Source: an uncultured Pelagibacteraceae bacterium
Lineage (GTDB): Bacteria > Pseudomonadota > Alphaproteobacteria > Pelagibacterales > Pelagibacteraceae
Direction of reading: 5' to 3'
Length of the DNA: 64,000 bases
Assembly: GCA_902635515.1 (NCBI GenBank)
Contig: CACPOD010000004.1
Coordinates: 1-64,000, forward strand
Shown: in pieces, positions 54,852-62,497 of the stretch
Position numbering within the stretch: position 1 is the stretch's first letter
Layout of the letters: every line of letters begins with the position of its first letter
Notes under the pieces: generated by a model
The model's database searches: none
What the model was told of the DNA's origin: nothing
Seen by the model: only the letters and a program-made list of their open reading frames with translations
Made by a program: the position numbers and the translations under genes

Positions 54852-57296
54852 TTACAAGTTTTTAAAGTTTGTATTTTTTAAAGGTTTTAATAAAAGCTTA
54901 GCTTTAAATTTTCTTTTTTCAACTTCAATGTAAATATCATTAGCAATAATATCATTATTTGAATACTCATTTTTAATATAACCAAAACATAGATTTTTTT
55001 TAAAATTAAATGAGTAATTTCCAGATGTAGTTCTGCCTATTATTTTTTCATTAAAATAAATTGGTTCATCATGTAATAAAAGTGGTTCTCCAGGTTTATT
55101 TTCTTCTAAGGCAAACATCGCCAACCTTTTTTTAATTTTATTATTTTTAATTTTTTGAAGCGCCTCTTTACCAATAAAATTTTCTTTTTTAGTATTACTT
55201 ATTGTAAATTTAAGTCCTGCCTCGAATTGATTCTCTTCGGGTGAAATATCGTGCCCCCAATGTAAAAAACCACTTTCCATTCTCATGGTATCAAGTGAAT
55301 GCATTCCACAATTAGAAATATTAAAATTTTTACCTTCTTCGATAATTTTTATATATATTTTTTTTGCCTCTGAATTTTTTACATATAATTCATAACCTAA
55401 TTCACCAACATATGACAATCGCTGCGTCCAAACTTTAATTCCATCAATTTTTAAATATTTTGATGTAGAAAATTTAAAATTCTCATTACTTAAATTTTGA
55501 TTTGTTAGATTTTGCATTAATAATCTACTTTTTGGACCAAATAGGCCAAACACACAGTAATCATCAGTTACATCTTTGAGCTCAATTTCTTCTGATATAT
55601 GTTTTTTAATATGAAATTTATCTCTTACTCTTGTTGCTGCTGAACTTATAATTCTAAAATAATCTTTATCTAAACAAACAATTGTAAGGTCGGTTTCTAT
55701 GCCACCGTCTTTATTTAACATATGTGTATAAGTACAACTACCAACTTCATTTTTTACGTTTGAAGTACAAATTTTTTGTAACTCTTGATGTGCTTTTTCA
55801 GATTTTAATTCAAATTTAGAAAATGGAGTTAAATCAAATATACCTACATTTTTTACTGTATTGTTTGTTTCGTACTCTACAGACGGATACCAGTTTTGAA
55901 AATTATAACTATATGTATATTCATTTTTTTCACCATCGAGGGCAAACCACATGGGTCTTTCATAACCACCTGAAACACCAAAACATGCACCAAATCCTTT
56001 TAATAAATCGTGATATGGTAAAGTTTTAATATTTCTTGAGGTCTTGTGTTGTTTATATGGCCAATGCATACCATATAAATCACCTAAAGACTCAGTTATT
56101 CTATTTTTAATAAAATCTAATTCAGAGTGAAATTTTTGAAATCTTTTAATATCATAATTAAAAATATCTTGGTTAATATGACCTGTCATTAACCATTCAG
56201 CTGTAACTTTTCCTACTCCCGCTCCAGTCCCAATCCCAATACTATTTAAGCCACAACTTACAAATAAATTTTTAATTTCAGGCACTTCTCCTAATAGTGA
56301 ATTAGTATCAGGTGTAAAAGATTCAGGGCCAGCAAAAAATTTTCTAATACCAACTTTTTCTAGTATAGGAAATCTTTTCATCGATTTTTCTAAATAAGGT
56401 TCAAAGTGTTCAAAATTTTCTGGAAACTCTCCAAAAGAAAAATCTTCTGGAACTTTGTTTGTTTTATCAAATGCTGGTATAGATTTGCCTTCAAAAATAC
56501 CGATTAATAATTTACCAGCATCTTCCTTGAAATAAACACTACTATCAAAATCTCGAATTACGGGAAGTGTTTTTGAAAGATCTTTAATTGGTTCTGTGGT
56601 GACATAAAAATGCTCAGCAGGATAAAGAGGAATGCTTACACCAATTTTTTCTCCAATTTGTCTTGACCACATTCCAGTCGCCATAACAACGTAATCGCAT
56701 TCAATTTCTTTATCGTTAACTTTTACTGAATGAACTCTTCCATTTTTAGTCAAAATATTTTCTACAGGAGAATTTTCGAATATTTTTGCGCCACCTTTTC
56801 TAGCTGCTTTTGCGAGCATATGTGTTACTCCACTAGGATCAGCAGCACCATCACCTGGCATAAATACACCACCTTTTAAATCTTCGGTGTACATCATTGG
56901 GTAATTTTTTTTTATAGTTTCTTTATCTAAAATTTCGATATCAACATCATATAATTGAGCTGTCGTTGCTTGTCTTTTAAGCTCCTGCCATCTACTGTCA
57001 GTTTGGGCGATTGAAAGTGCACCATTAAGCCTGAGTCCAGCTGAATGATCTATTTCTTTTTCTAATTTTTTATATAAATCTAAAGTATATTTTCTAATTT
57101 TAGTTACTGCAGCGGTTGGTCCTAATTGGCTAACTAAGCCAGCTGCGTGCCAAGTTGTTCCTGAGGTCAATTGATCTCTCTCCAAAAGCACAACATCTTT
57201 CCAACCAAATTTTGTCAGATGATATGCTACGGAACAACCTATAACACCTCCACCAACTATAACTACTTTTGTACTTCTAGGTAACATTTGATACAT
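54852..57296 (-). CDS. Dimethylglycine/sarcosine dehydrogenase-type flavoprotein
   Basis: The 814-residue protein has an FAD-dependent oxidase domain over about residues 8-380 (VVIVGGGVIGCSVAYHLTKFG; TSGTTWHAAGLVSQ with the histidine used for covalent flavin in this family). A linker domain and a GcvT-like aminomethyltransferase half follow from about 425 to 810, which binds tetrahydrofolate and captures the released one-carbon unit (FGLFGPKSRLL; GELGYELYV; GMHSLDTMRMESGF). The likely substrate is dimethylglycine or sarcosine from glycine betaine breakdown, a known carbon and glycine source for SAR11. It is divergent from the WecG-like gene. Confidence 0.9.
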   Translation of the reverse strand: MYQMLPRSTKVVIVGGGVIGCSVAYHLTKFGWKDVVLLERDQLTSGTTWHAAGLVSQLGPTAAVTKIRKYTLDLYKKLEKEIDHSAGLRLNGALSIAQTDSRWQELKRQATTAQLYDVDIEILDKETIKKNYPMMYTEDLKGGVFMPGDGAADPSGVTHMLAKAARKGGAKIFENSPVENILTKNGRVHSVKVNDKEIECDYVVMATGMWSRQIGEKIGVSIPLYPAEHFYVTTEPIKDLSKTLPVIRDFDSSVYFKEDAGKLLIGIFEGKSIPAFDKTNKVPEDFSFGEFPENFEHFEPYLEKSMKRFPILEKVGIRKFFAGPESFTPDTNSLLGEVPEIKNLFVSCGLNSIGIGTGAGVGKVTAEWLMTGHINQDIFNYDIKRFQKFHSELDFIKNRITESLGDLYGMHWPYKQHKTSRNIKTLPYHDLLKGFGACFGVSGGYERPMWFALDGEKNEYTYSYNFQNWYPSVEYETNNTVKNVGIFDLTPFSKFELKSEKAHQELQKICTSNVKNEVGSCTYTHMLNKDGGIETDLTIVCLDKDYFRIISSAATRVRDKFHIKKHISEEIELKDVTDDYCVFGLFGPKSRLLMQNLTNQNLSNENFKFSTSKYLKIDGIKVWTQRLSYVGELGYELYVKNSEAKKIYIKIIEEGKNFNISNCGMHSLDTMRMESGFLHWGHDISPEENQFEAGLKFTISNTKKENFIGKEALQKIKNNKIKKRLAMFALEENKPGEPLLLHDEPIYFNEKIIGRTTSGNYSFNFKKNLCFGYIKNEYSNNDIIANDIYIEVEKRKFKAKLLLKPLKNTNFKNL

Positions 57297-57337
57297 ATTT
57301 AAAAATATTTATAAGATAAATACAGTATCAAATTAAT

Positions 57338-58030
57338 ATGTTTAAATTTAAATTTAAAGAGATAAATTTCTTCAGCGGAAACTTCCTAGAAATAAAAAAA
57401 CAATTTGATAAGGGTGGCGTTCTTGTTGCTCCAGCAGCATCTGCTTTAACAGATATATATGATAATAAAGATTATTATAAAGCTTTAAAAAAAGCAGATA
57501 TTGCAATTCTAGATAGTGGTTTTTTTTGTATTTTATTAAGAATTTTCAAAAAATATAAAGTGATTAAACTTTCAGGTTTTTTATTTTTAAGAAGATTTCT
57601 TTTTGGTTTTAAAAAAAATAAAAAATTATTTTTAGTAAATCCATCTATTAAAGAAAATAAAACAAATTCAAAATATATACGTAGTTTGGGAATAAGAAAT
57701 TTTAAAACTCATATCTCACCTGTATATAAAAGAATTGAAGACAAAAAATTAATAAAAAAAATAAATGAATTTAAACCTGATTATATAATGATAAATCTTG
57801 GTGGTGGAATTCAAGAAGTACTAGGTATTTATATAAGAAATAATATTAAATTTAAAACTTCCATTATGTGTACTGGAGCAGCAATAGCCTTCTTAACGGG
57901 AGAGCAAGCTCCAATTAATAAATATGTTGATAGAGCTTACCTTGGTTGGCTAGTAAGATTTTTATGGAGTCCTAAAAAATATTACAAAAGAACTTTAAAA
58001 TCATTTAGCTTAGTAAAATTATTTATATAA
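57338..58030 (+). CDS. WecG/TagA/CpsF-family (GT26) glycosyltransferase
   Basis: The 230 residues show the GT26 pattern. An N-terminal APAASALTDIYDNKDYYKALKKADIAILDSG is the shared loop with the catalytic-type Asp and Thr. LFLVNPSIKEN and DYIMINLGGGIQEVLGIYIRNN follow, then an ALGA-like ending with TGAAIAFLTGEQAP. Such enzymes add ManNAcA or a related sugar to lipid-linked glycans. Very AT-rich, and isolated from other glycan genes. Its end overlaps the convergent alanine dehydrogenase gene by 8 bp. Confidence 0.85.
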   Translation: MFKFKFKEINFFSGNFLEIKKQFDKGGVLVAPAASALTDIYDNKDYYKALKKADIAILDSGFFCILLRIFKKYKVIKLSGFLFLRRFLFGFKKNKKLFLVNPSIKENKTNSKYIRSLGIRNFKTHISPVYKRIEDKKLIKKINEFKPDYIMINLGGGIQEVLGIYIRNNIKFKTSIMCTGAAIAFLTGEQAPINKYVDRAYLGWLVRFLWSPKKYYKRTLKSFSLVKLFI

Positions 58031-59135
58031 TTTTTGCTGGATCTACAAAATCATATCCAAAAACATCAGCCACTGCTTTGTAAGTTACTTGACCCTTGTG
58101 AACATTTAACCCTGCTAAAAAGTTTTTATCTTCACTTAATGCTTTTTGATAACCTTTGTTAGCAAGCTTAACTAAGAAAGGCAAAGTTGCATTATTTAGT
58201 GCTAATGTTGAGGTTCTAGGAACGCCACCAGGCATGTTTGCTACACAATAATGCACTACATCATCAACTATATAGGTTGGATCGCCATGTGTTGTAGGCT
58301 TACTTGTTTCAACACATCCTCCCTGGTCTATAGCAACATCAACAATTACAGATCCTCTTTTCATTGTTTTGATCATTTCTTTAGTAATTAATTTTGGTGC
58401 TTCAGCACCTGGGATTAATACCCCACCAACTAAAAGATCAGCCTCTGCAACTAATTTATCTAAATCTGTTTTATCACTTTGTTCTGGAATAATTTTATCT
58501 CCAAACATTTCAACAAGTTGTTTTAATCTTGCTTCTGATTTATCTACAATATGAACTTTTGCTTGCATACCTGTTGCAATTACCGCAGCATTTTCTCCAA
58601 CAACTCCTCCACCCAATATAACTACAGTTCCACCTGTTACTCCTGGAGCACCTCCTAAAAGCAAACCTCTTCCACTTTGGTTTTTTTCTAAGCAATGAGC
58701 TCCTGCTTGCACTGACATTCTTCCTGCAACAGCACTCATTGGAGCAAGTAAAGGCAGTCTTCCATTATCATCTGTAACTGTTTCATAAGCTATATTAATA
58801 CTTTTTGATTTTATTAATCCTTCAGTTAATTCTTTTGCAGCAGCTAAATGGAGATAAGTGTATACGATTTGATTTTCTCTAATCATATCAACTTCTAATT
58901 TTTGAGGTTCTTTAACTTTAACAATTATTTCTGCATCATTAAAAATATCAGCTGCTGTATCAGCAATTTTAGCTCCCGCTTTTATATATTGATCATTGTC
59001 AAAGCCAGCTTCAAATCCACCATTATTTTCAACTAACACTTCATGACCTTCTGAAACTAAAGTTTTAACACTATCCGGTGTTAAACCAATTCTATTTTCT
59101 TGTGGTTTTATTTCTTTGGGAACTCCAATTTTCAT
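58023..59135 (-). CDS. ald: Alanine dehydrogenase
   Basis: Ald interconverts alanine with pyruvate, ammonia and NADH. The 370 residues begin MKIGVPKEIKPQENRIGLTPDSV and keep the substrate-site lysine (VKVKEPQ), histidine (VYTYLHLAAA), the NAD loop VVILGGGVVGENAA, and VVDVAIDQGGCVET. Length is canonical. It is 8 bp downstream of an aminotransferase gene on the same strand, so alanine produced by transamination to pyruvate can be recycled. Confidence 0.96.
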   Translation of the reverse strand: MKIGVPKEIKPQENRIGLTPDSVKTLVSEGHEVLVENNGGFEAGFDNDQYIKAGAKIADTAADIFNDAEIIVKVKEPQKLEVDMIRENQIVYTYLHLAAAKELTEGLIKSKSINIAYETVTDDNGRLPLLAPMSAVAGRMSVQAGAHCLEKNQSGRGLLLGGAPGVTGGTVVILGGGVVGENAAVIATGMQAKVHIVDKSEARLKQLVEMFGDKIIPEQSDKTDLDKLVAEADLLVGGVLIPGAEAPKLITKEMIKTMKRGSVIVDVAIDQGGCVETSKPTTHGDPTYIVDDVVHYCVANMPGGVPRTSTLALNNATLPFLVKLANKGYQKALSEDKNFLAGLNVHKGQVTYKAVADVFGYDFVDPAKII

Positions 59136-59143
59136 AACGAAAA

Positions 59144-60490
59144 TTAATTCTTTTTACTTTTTGCGTAATTTGTAATTCCAGTTCTAAGTTTTTCAATAAT
59201 TTCGTCAATGTGTTTTTTTTCACAAATAAACATTGGAGCAATAATTAAACAATCACCTGTAGCTTTGAAATTAACACCTGCTTCATAACAATGTTTGAAA
59301 CAAGTAAATCCTGCTGCGCCTGGTTTTTTGTCCATAACAATATCTATTCCACCCATCATTCCATATCCTCTGATGTTATCAACAACATCGATATCTTTTA
59401 GAGACATTAAACCTTCTTGGAAATATGGTGCTAAATTTTTAGCTCTATTAAAGATATCATCCTTTTCAATAATATCCTGTACAGCTAAACCTGCAGCTAC
59501 AGAAATTGGAATTCCAGAATAAGTATATCCATGAAATAGTTCTATAGTTCCTTTAGGAGCATTTTCTGCAATGGCATCATAAATATCTTCTTTGCACGCA
59601 ACAACTCCCATCGGGCTTATACCGTTTGTAGTAGCCTTTGCCATTGTCATCATGTCTGGGGTTACTCCATACTCTTGTGATGCAAATGGAGATCCAGTTC
59701 TACCCCATCCTGTGATTACTTCATCAAAAATTAAAAGTATTCCGTGTTTGTCACAAATCTCTCTTAATCTTTGCAAATATCCTTTTGGTGGAACCAAAGT
59801 ACCTGTTGATCCTGCAATAGGTTCTACAATACAAGCTGCAATATTCTCGGCTCCAAAGTTCATACAAATTCTTTCTAAATCTTCTGCTAACTCAACACCT
59901 GTTTCAGGTTGCCCACTTACAAATTTGTGTTCTGGTAAATGTGTATGTCTCATATGAACAACACCTGGCATTAAAACACTTGCAAAAGTTTTAACATTAT
60001 TAACCATACCTCCAACAGAAGTCGCACCAATGTTCATTCCATGGTAACCTCTCTCTCTACCAACAAATCTAAATCTTTGACTATCTCCTCTTGCTCTGTG
60101 ATAAGCGATTGCAATTTTAATTGCAGTTTCAACAGCAGTTGAACCACAAATAGTATAAAACATTCTATTAAGGTTTCCTGGAGTATGTTTTGAAATTCTA
60201 GTCGCTAATTCAAATGATCCACCAAATCCTTGTTGGAAAGGTTGACAATAATCTAAAGTTTTTAATTGATTTGTTATTGCTTCAATAATTTCTTCTCTGC
60301 CATGCCCTAAAGGATTGCAAAATAATCCTGAGCTTGCATCAATTTGTGTTTGTCCTTGATGGTTTTTTAAATACACACCTTTAGCTTCAACAATTAATCT
60401 TGGATTTTCTTTAAAGTCTTTGTTAGATGTAAATGGCATCCAATGCTCATTTAAAGAATTTGGAATTGCTGTTTTGTTTTGTGTGCTCAT
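59144..60490 (-). CDS. Class III omega-aminotransferase, probable taurine-pyruvate aminotransferase
   Basis: This PLP-dependent class III enzyme of 448 residues has HWMPFTSNKDF at the N-terminus, the GCSTA-like FYTICGSTAVETAIKIA region, GRERGYHGMNIGATSVGG, DEVITGWGRTGSPFASQ and the lysine in MTMAKATTNG. Pyruvate as acceptor is inferred from the co-directional alanine dehydrogenase gene, and taurine as donor from the divergent tauABC genes. Beta-alanine, GABA or hypotaurine are alternatives. Confidence 0.85.
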   Translation of the reverse strand: MSTQNKTAIPNSLNEHWMPFTSNKDFKENPRLIVEAKGVYLKNHQGQTQIDASSGLFCNPLGHGREEIIEAITNQLKTLDYCQPFQQGFGGSFELATRISKHTPGNLNRMFYTICGSTAVETAIKIAIAYHRARGDSQRFRFVGRERGYHGMNIGATSVGGMVNNVKTFASVLMPGVVHMRHTHLPEHKFVSGQPETGVELAEDLERICMNFGAENIAACIVEPIAGSTGTLVPPKGYLQRLREICDKHGILLIFDEVITGWGRTGSPFASQEYGVTPDMMTMAKATTNGISPMGVVACKEDIYDAIAENAPKGTIELFHGYTYSGIPISVAAGLAVQDIIEKDDIFNRAKNLAPYFQEGLMSLKDIDVVDNIRGYGMMGGIDIVMDKKPGAAGFTCFKHCYEAGVNFKATGDCLIIAPMFICEKKHIDEIIEKLRTGITNYAKSKKN

Positions 60491-60671
60491 AAAAATTTCT
60501 TTCTAAAATATTTTAATTTTAATCTTAAATCCTCTTTAGACTAAAATAAATGGATTAACTACCACATTATTGACACAACCAATGATTGTATAAACTTTCT
60601 TTTTTGTTTTACTTCGGAGACAATTTGAATTTAAATATCCAGAATTTAATTAATTAAACATAGGGGAATAA
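60491..60671. other. Divergent intergenic region between the aminotransferase gene and tauA
   Basis: This 181 bp region must contain the promoters of both units. A TTGACA lies at 60570-60575 and TATAAA at 60589-60594, but the 13-base spacing is too short for an ordinary promoter. An imperfect inverted repeat, ACAACCAATGATTGT, at 60576-60590 may be a regulator site. No RNA gene or open frame is evident. Confidence 0.35.
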
Positions 60672-61613
60672 ATGAAAAAAATACTGAGTTTTATTCTAGG
60701 ATCTATTTTTGCACTTAACCTATCAATTTCAGTTGCTAATTCAGCTGCAAATGAGGTTAGAGTTGCATACTTTCTAGAATGGCCAAGCCCAAATTTAGAA
60801 GACATGCAGAAAAAGAATTTTGCTAAAGCTCTTGGTGTTCCAGTTAAATGGACAAATTTCACTAATGGTGGAGCAATGACTGATGCAATGTTAGCAGGAG
60901 ATATTGATATTTCTTACTCACAAGGATTAGTACCTTTTATCAATGCCGTAAAATCTAATGCGCCTATCAAATTAGTTGATATTGCTATGGAATACGGAAT
61001 GGGGGGAACTACTTGTGTTACATCTAATGCTTCTGGAATTACAAAAGCAAACGCTACTGAATTAGAAGGTAAAAAAGTTGCTGTTCCATTAGGAACAATG
61101 GCTGAATACGTTTTTGATGAAAGTATGAAAGTTGTTGGTGCTGACAGAGGTAAAATGGACATTATTCAAATGGACCCAGAAGAAGGTGCTGCTGCATTAG
61201 TAAGCGGTGATGTTGTAATGGCATGTTTATTTGGTGGTAACTCTATCAAAGCAGCAACTGCAGTTGGATCAAGACTTTTAACTGTAGATGAAGCTAGAGC
61301 AGCTGGTATCTTAGGTATAGATATTACATCTGTTACAGATAAATTCATGAAAGAAAACCCAGGTATGTTAAGAACTTTCATCGAAGTAACTCATGAAGCT
61401 AATGCTAGATACAAAGCTGGTAAAGCTGATATGAATGCTATGGCGAAAGCTTCTGAAATGACAGTTGCGGATATGAAAGACACTTTAAGTGGTTTCAAAT
61501 TCTTGACACCAGAAGAAACAAAAGCATCTATGGAAAGTGGTAATCTTGATGGTTTCCTAAAAGGTATGGGAACTCCAGGAGGAGCTGTAGATACAAGTTT
61601 CTTACCTTTATAA
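60672..61613 (+). CDS. tauA: Taurine-type ABC transporter binding protein
   Basis: The 313-residue protein has a signal peptide (residues 1 to about 25, ending NSA) and an NMT1/TauA-like periplasmic domain: VAYFLEWPSPNLEDMQKKNF, ALGVPVKWTNFTNGGAMTDAMLAGDIDISYSQGLVPFINAV and KKVAVPLGTMAEYVFDESM. An AGGGGA site precedes the ATG. Codon choice is noticeably less AT-extreme than in neighbouring genes, consistent with high expression. A strong terminator follows it before tauB. Confidence 0.88.
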   Translation: MKKILSFILGSIFALNLSISVANSAANEVRVAYFLEWPSPNLEDMQKKNFAKALGVPVKWTNFTNGGAMTDAMLAGDIDISYSQGLVPFINAVKSNAPIKLVDIAMEYGMGGTTCVTSNASGITKANATELEGKKVAVPLGTMAEYVFDESMKVVGADRGKMDIIQMDPEEGAAALVSGDVVMACLFGGNSIKAATAVGSRLLTVDEARAAGILGIDITSVTDKFMKENPGMLRTFIEVTHEANARYKAGKADMNAMAKASEMTVADMKDTLSGFKFLTPEETKASMESGNLDGFLKGMGTPGGAVDTSFLPL

Positions 61614-61635
61614 TTTTAAGGGTTTAAAACTTTTT

Positions 61636-61674
61636 AAATAGGCACTGATTTTATAATTGGTGCCTATTTTTTTT
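61636..61674 (+). terminator. Intrinsic terminator/attenuator between tauA and tauB
   Basis: AAATAGGCAC (61636-61645) pairs with GTGCCTATTT (61660-61669). Five further pairs, two of them G-U, extend the stem to a 4-base loop, and a run of eight T follows (61667-61674). It begins 23 bp after the tauA stop and ends 25 bp before the tauB start. Partial termination here would give more binding protein than ATPase and permease. Confidence 0.8.
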
Positions 61675-61699
61675 ATAAAATTTCTAATATAAGGCACTT

Positions 61700-62497
61700 A
61701 TGAGTGATCTGATATCTCAAAATCTAAACATGATTTTTAAAACTCCAAAAGGAGAAACAGTTCACGCTTTAAAAGATGTAAGCTTTACTTTAAAAAAAGG
61801 AGAGTTGCTTACGGTTCTTGGTCCCTCTGGTTGTGGAAAAACAACTTTACTAAATATTACTGCTGGATTTTTAAGACCTACCTCAGGAAAAATAACACTA
61901 AATAATAACGAAATTGACGGACCTGGTGTTGAAAGAGGAATGGTTTTTCAACAAGGTGCTTTATTCGAATGGTTAACAGTAGCTGAAAATGTCAACTTCG
62001 GACTAAGAATGAAAAAAGAAGACCCTGAAGTTACAGCTAAGAAAGTTGATGAGTGGTTAGATATAGTTGGACTTAAAGGTTTTGGTAACACACCTACTTA
62101 TCAATTATCCGGAGGTATGCAGCAAAGAGTTGCTCTTGCAAGATGTTTAATCAATGATCCAGATTTAATTTTAATGGATGAGCCATTAGGTGCGTTAGAT
62201 GCATTAACAAGAGAAAAGATGCAGTCTCTAGTTTTAAAGATTTGGAAAGAAACTGGAAAAACTATTATCTTAATTACTCACTCTGTTGAAGAAGCATTAT
62301 TACTTGGAGAAAGATTATATGTTATGGCTCCACGACCAGGGCGTATACATAAAGAGTACAATCTACCATTTGCAGAAATGGGTCTTACTCAAGATTTAAG
62401 AGAAATTAAAAAAAATAAAGAATTTTCATCCACAAGAGAAGAAATTTTATCCATGATTTGGAATATGGAAGAAGAAATAATGGGGAAAGATAATTAA
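61700..62497 (+). CDS. tauB: Taurine-type ABC transporter ATPase
   Basis: The 265-residue ATP-binding subunit has Walker A GPSGCGKTT near residue 39, the Q-loop in MVFQQGALFEW, signature LSGGMQQR near 136, Walker B LILMDEPLGALD, and the H-loop in LITHSVEEA. The MAPRPGRI ending and overall pattern are those of the nitrate/sulfonate/taurine group. Its stop overlaps the tauC start by one base. Confidence 0.92.
   Translation: MSDLISQNLNMIFKTPKGETVHALKDVSFTLKKGELLTVLGPSGCGKTTLLNITAGFLRPTSGKITLNNNEIDGPGVERGMVFQQGALFEWLTVAENVNFGLRMKKEDPEVTAKKVDEWLDIVGLKGFGNTPTYQLSGGMQQRVALARCLINDPDLILMDEPLGALDALTREKMQSLVLKIWKETGKTIILITHSVEEALLLGERLYVMAPRPGRIHKEYNLPFAEMGLTQDLREIKKNKEFSSTREEILSMIWNMEEEIMGKDN

Noticed and set aside
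57297-57337. Glycine riboswitch before the dimethylglycine dehydrogenase gene
   Set aside because: The gap to the divergent neighbour is only 41 bp, too short for a glycine aptamer.
59592-59957. 121-codon plus-strand open frame opposite the aminotransferase gene
   Set aside because: Entirely antisense to a clearly conserved enzyme, with no ribosome-binding site and no recognisable domain.
60570-60594. TTGACA and TATAAA upstream of tauA as a sigma-70 promoter
   Set aside because: The spacer is only 13 bases where 16-18 is needed, so I do not call this a promoter.
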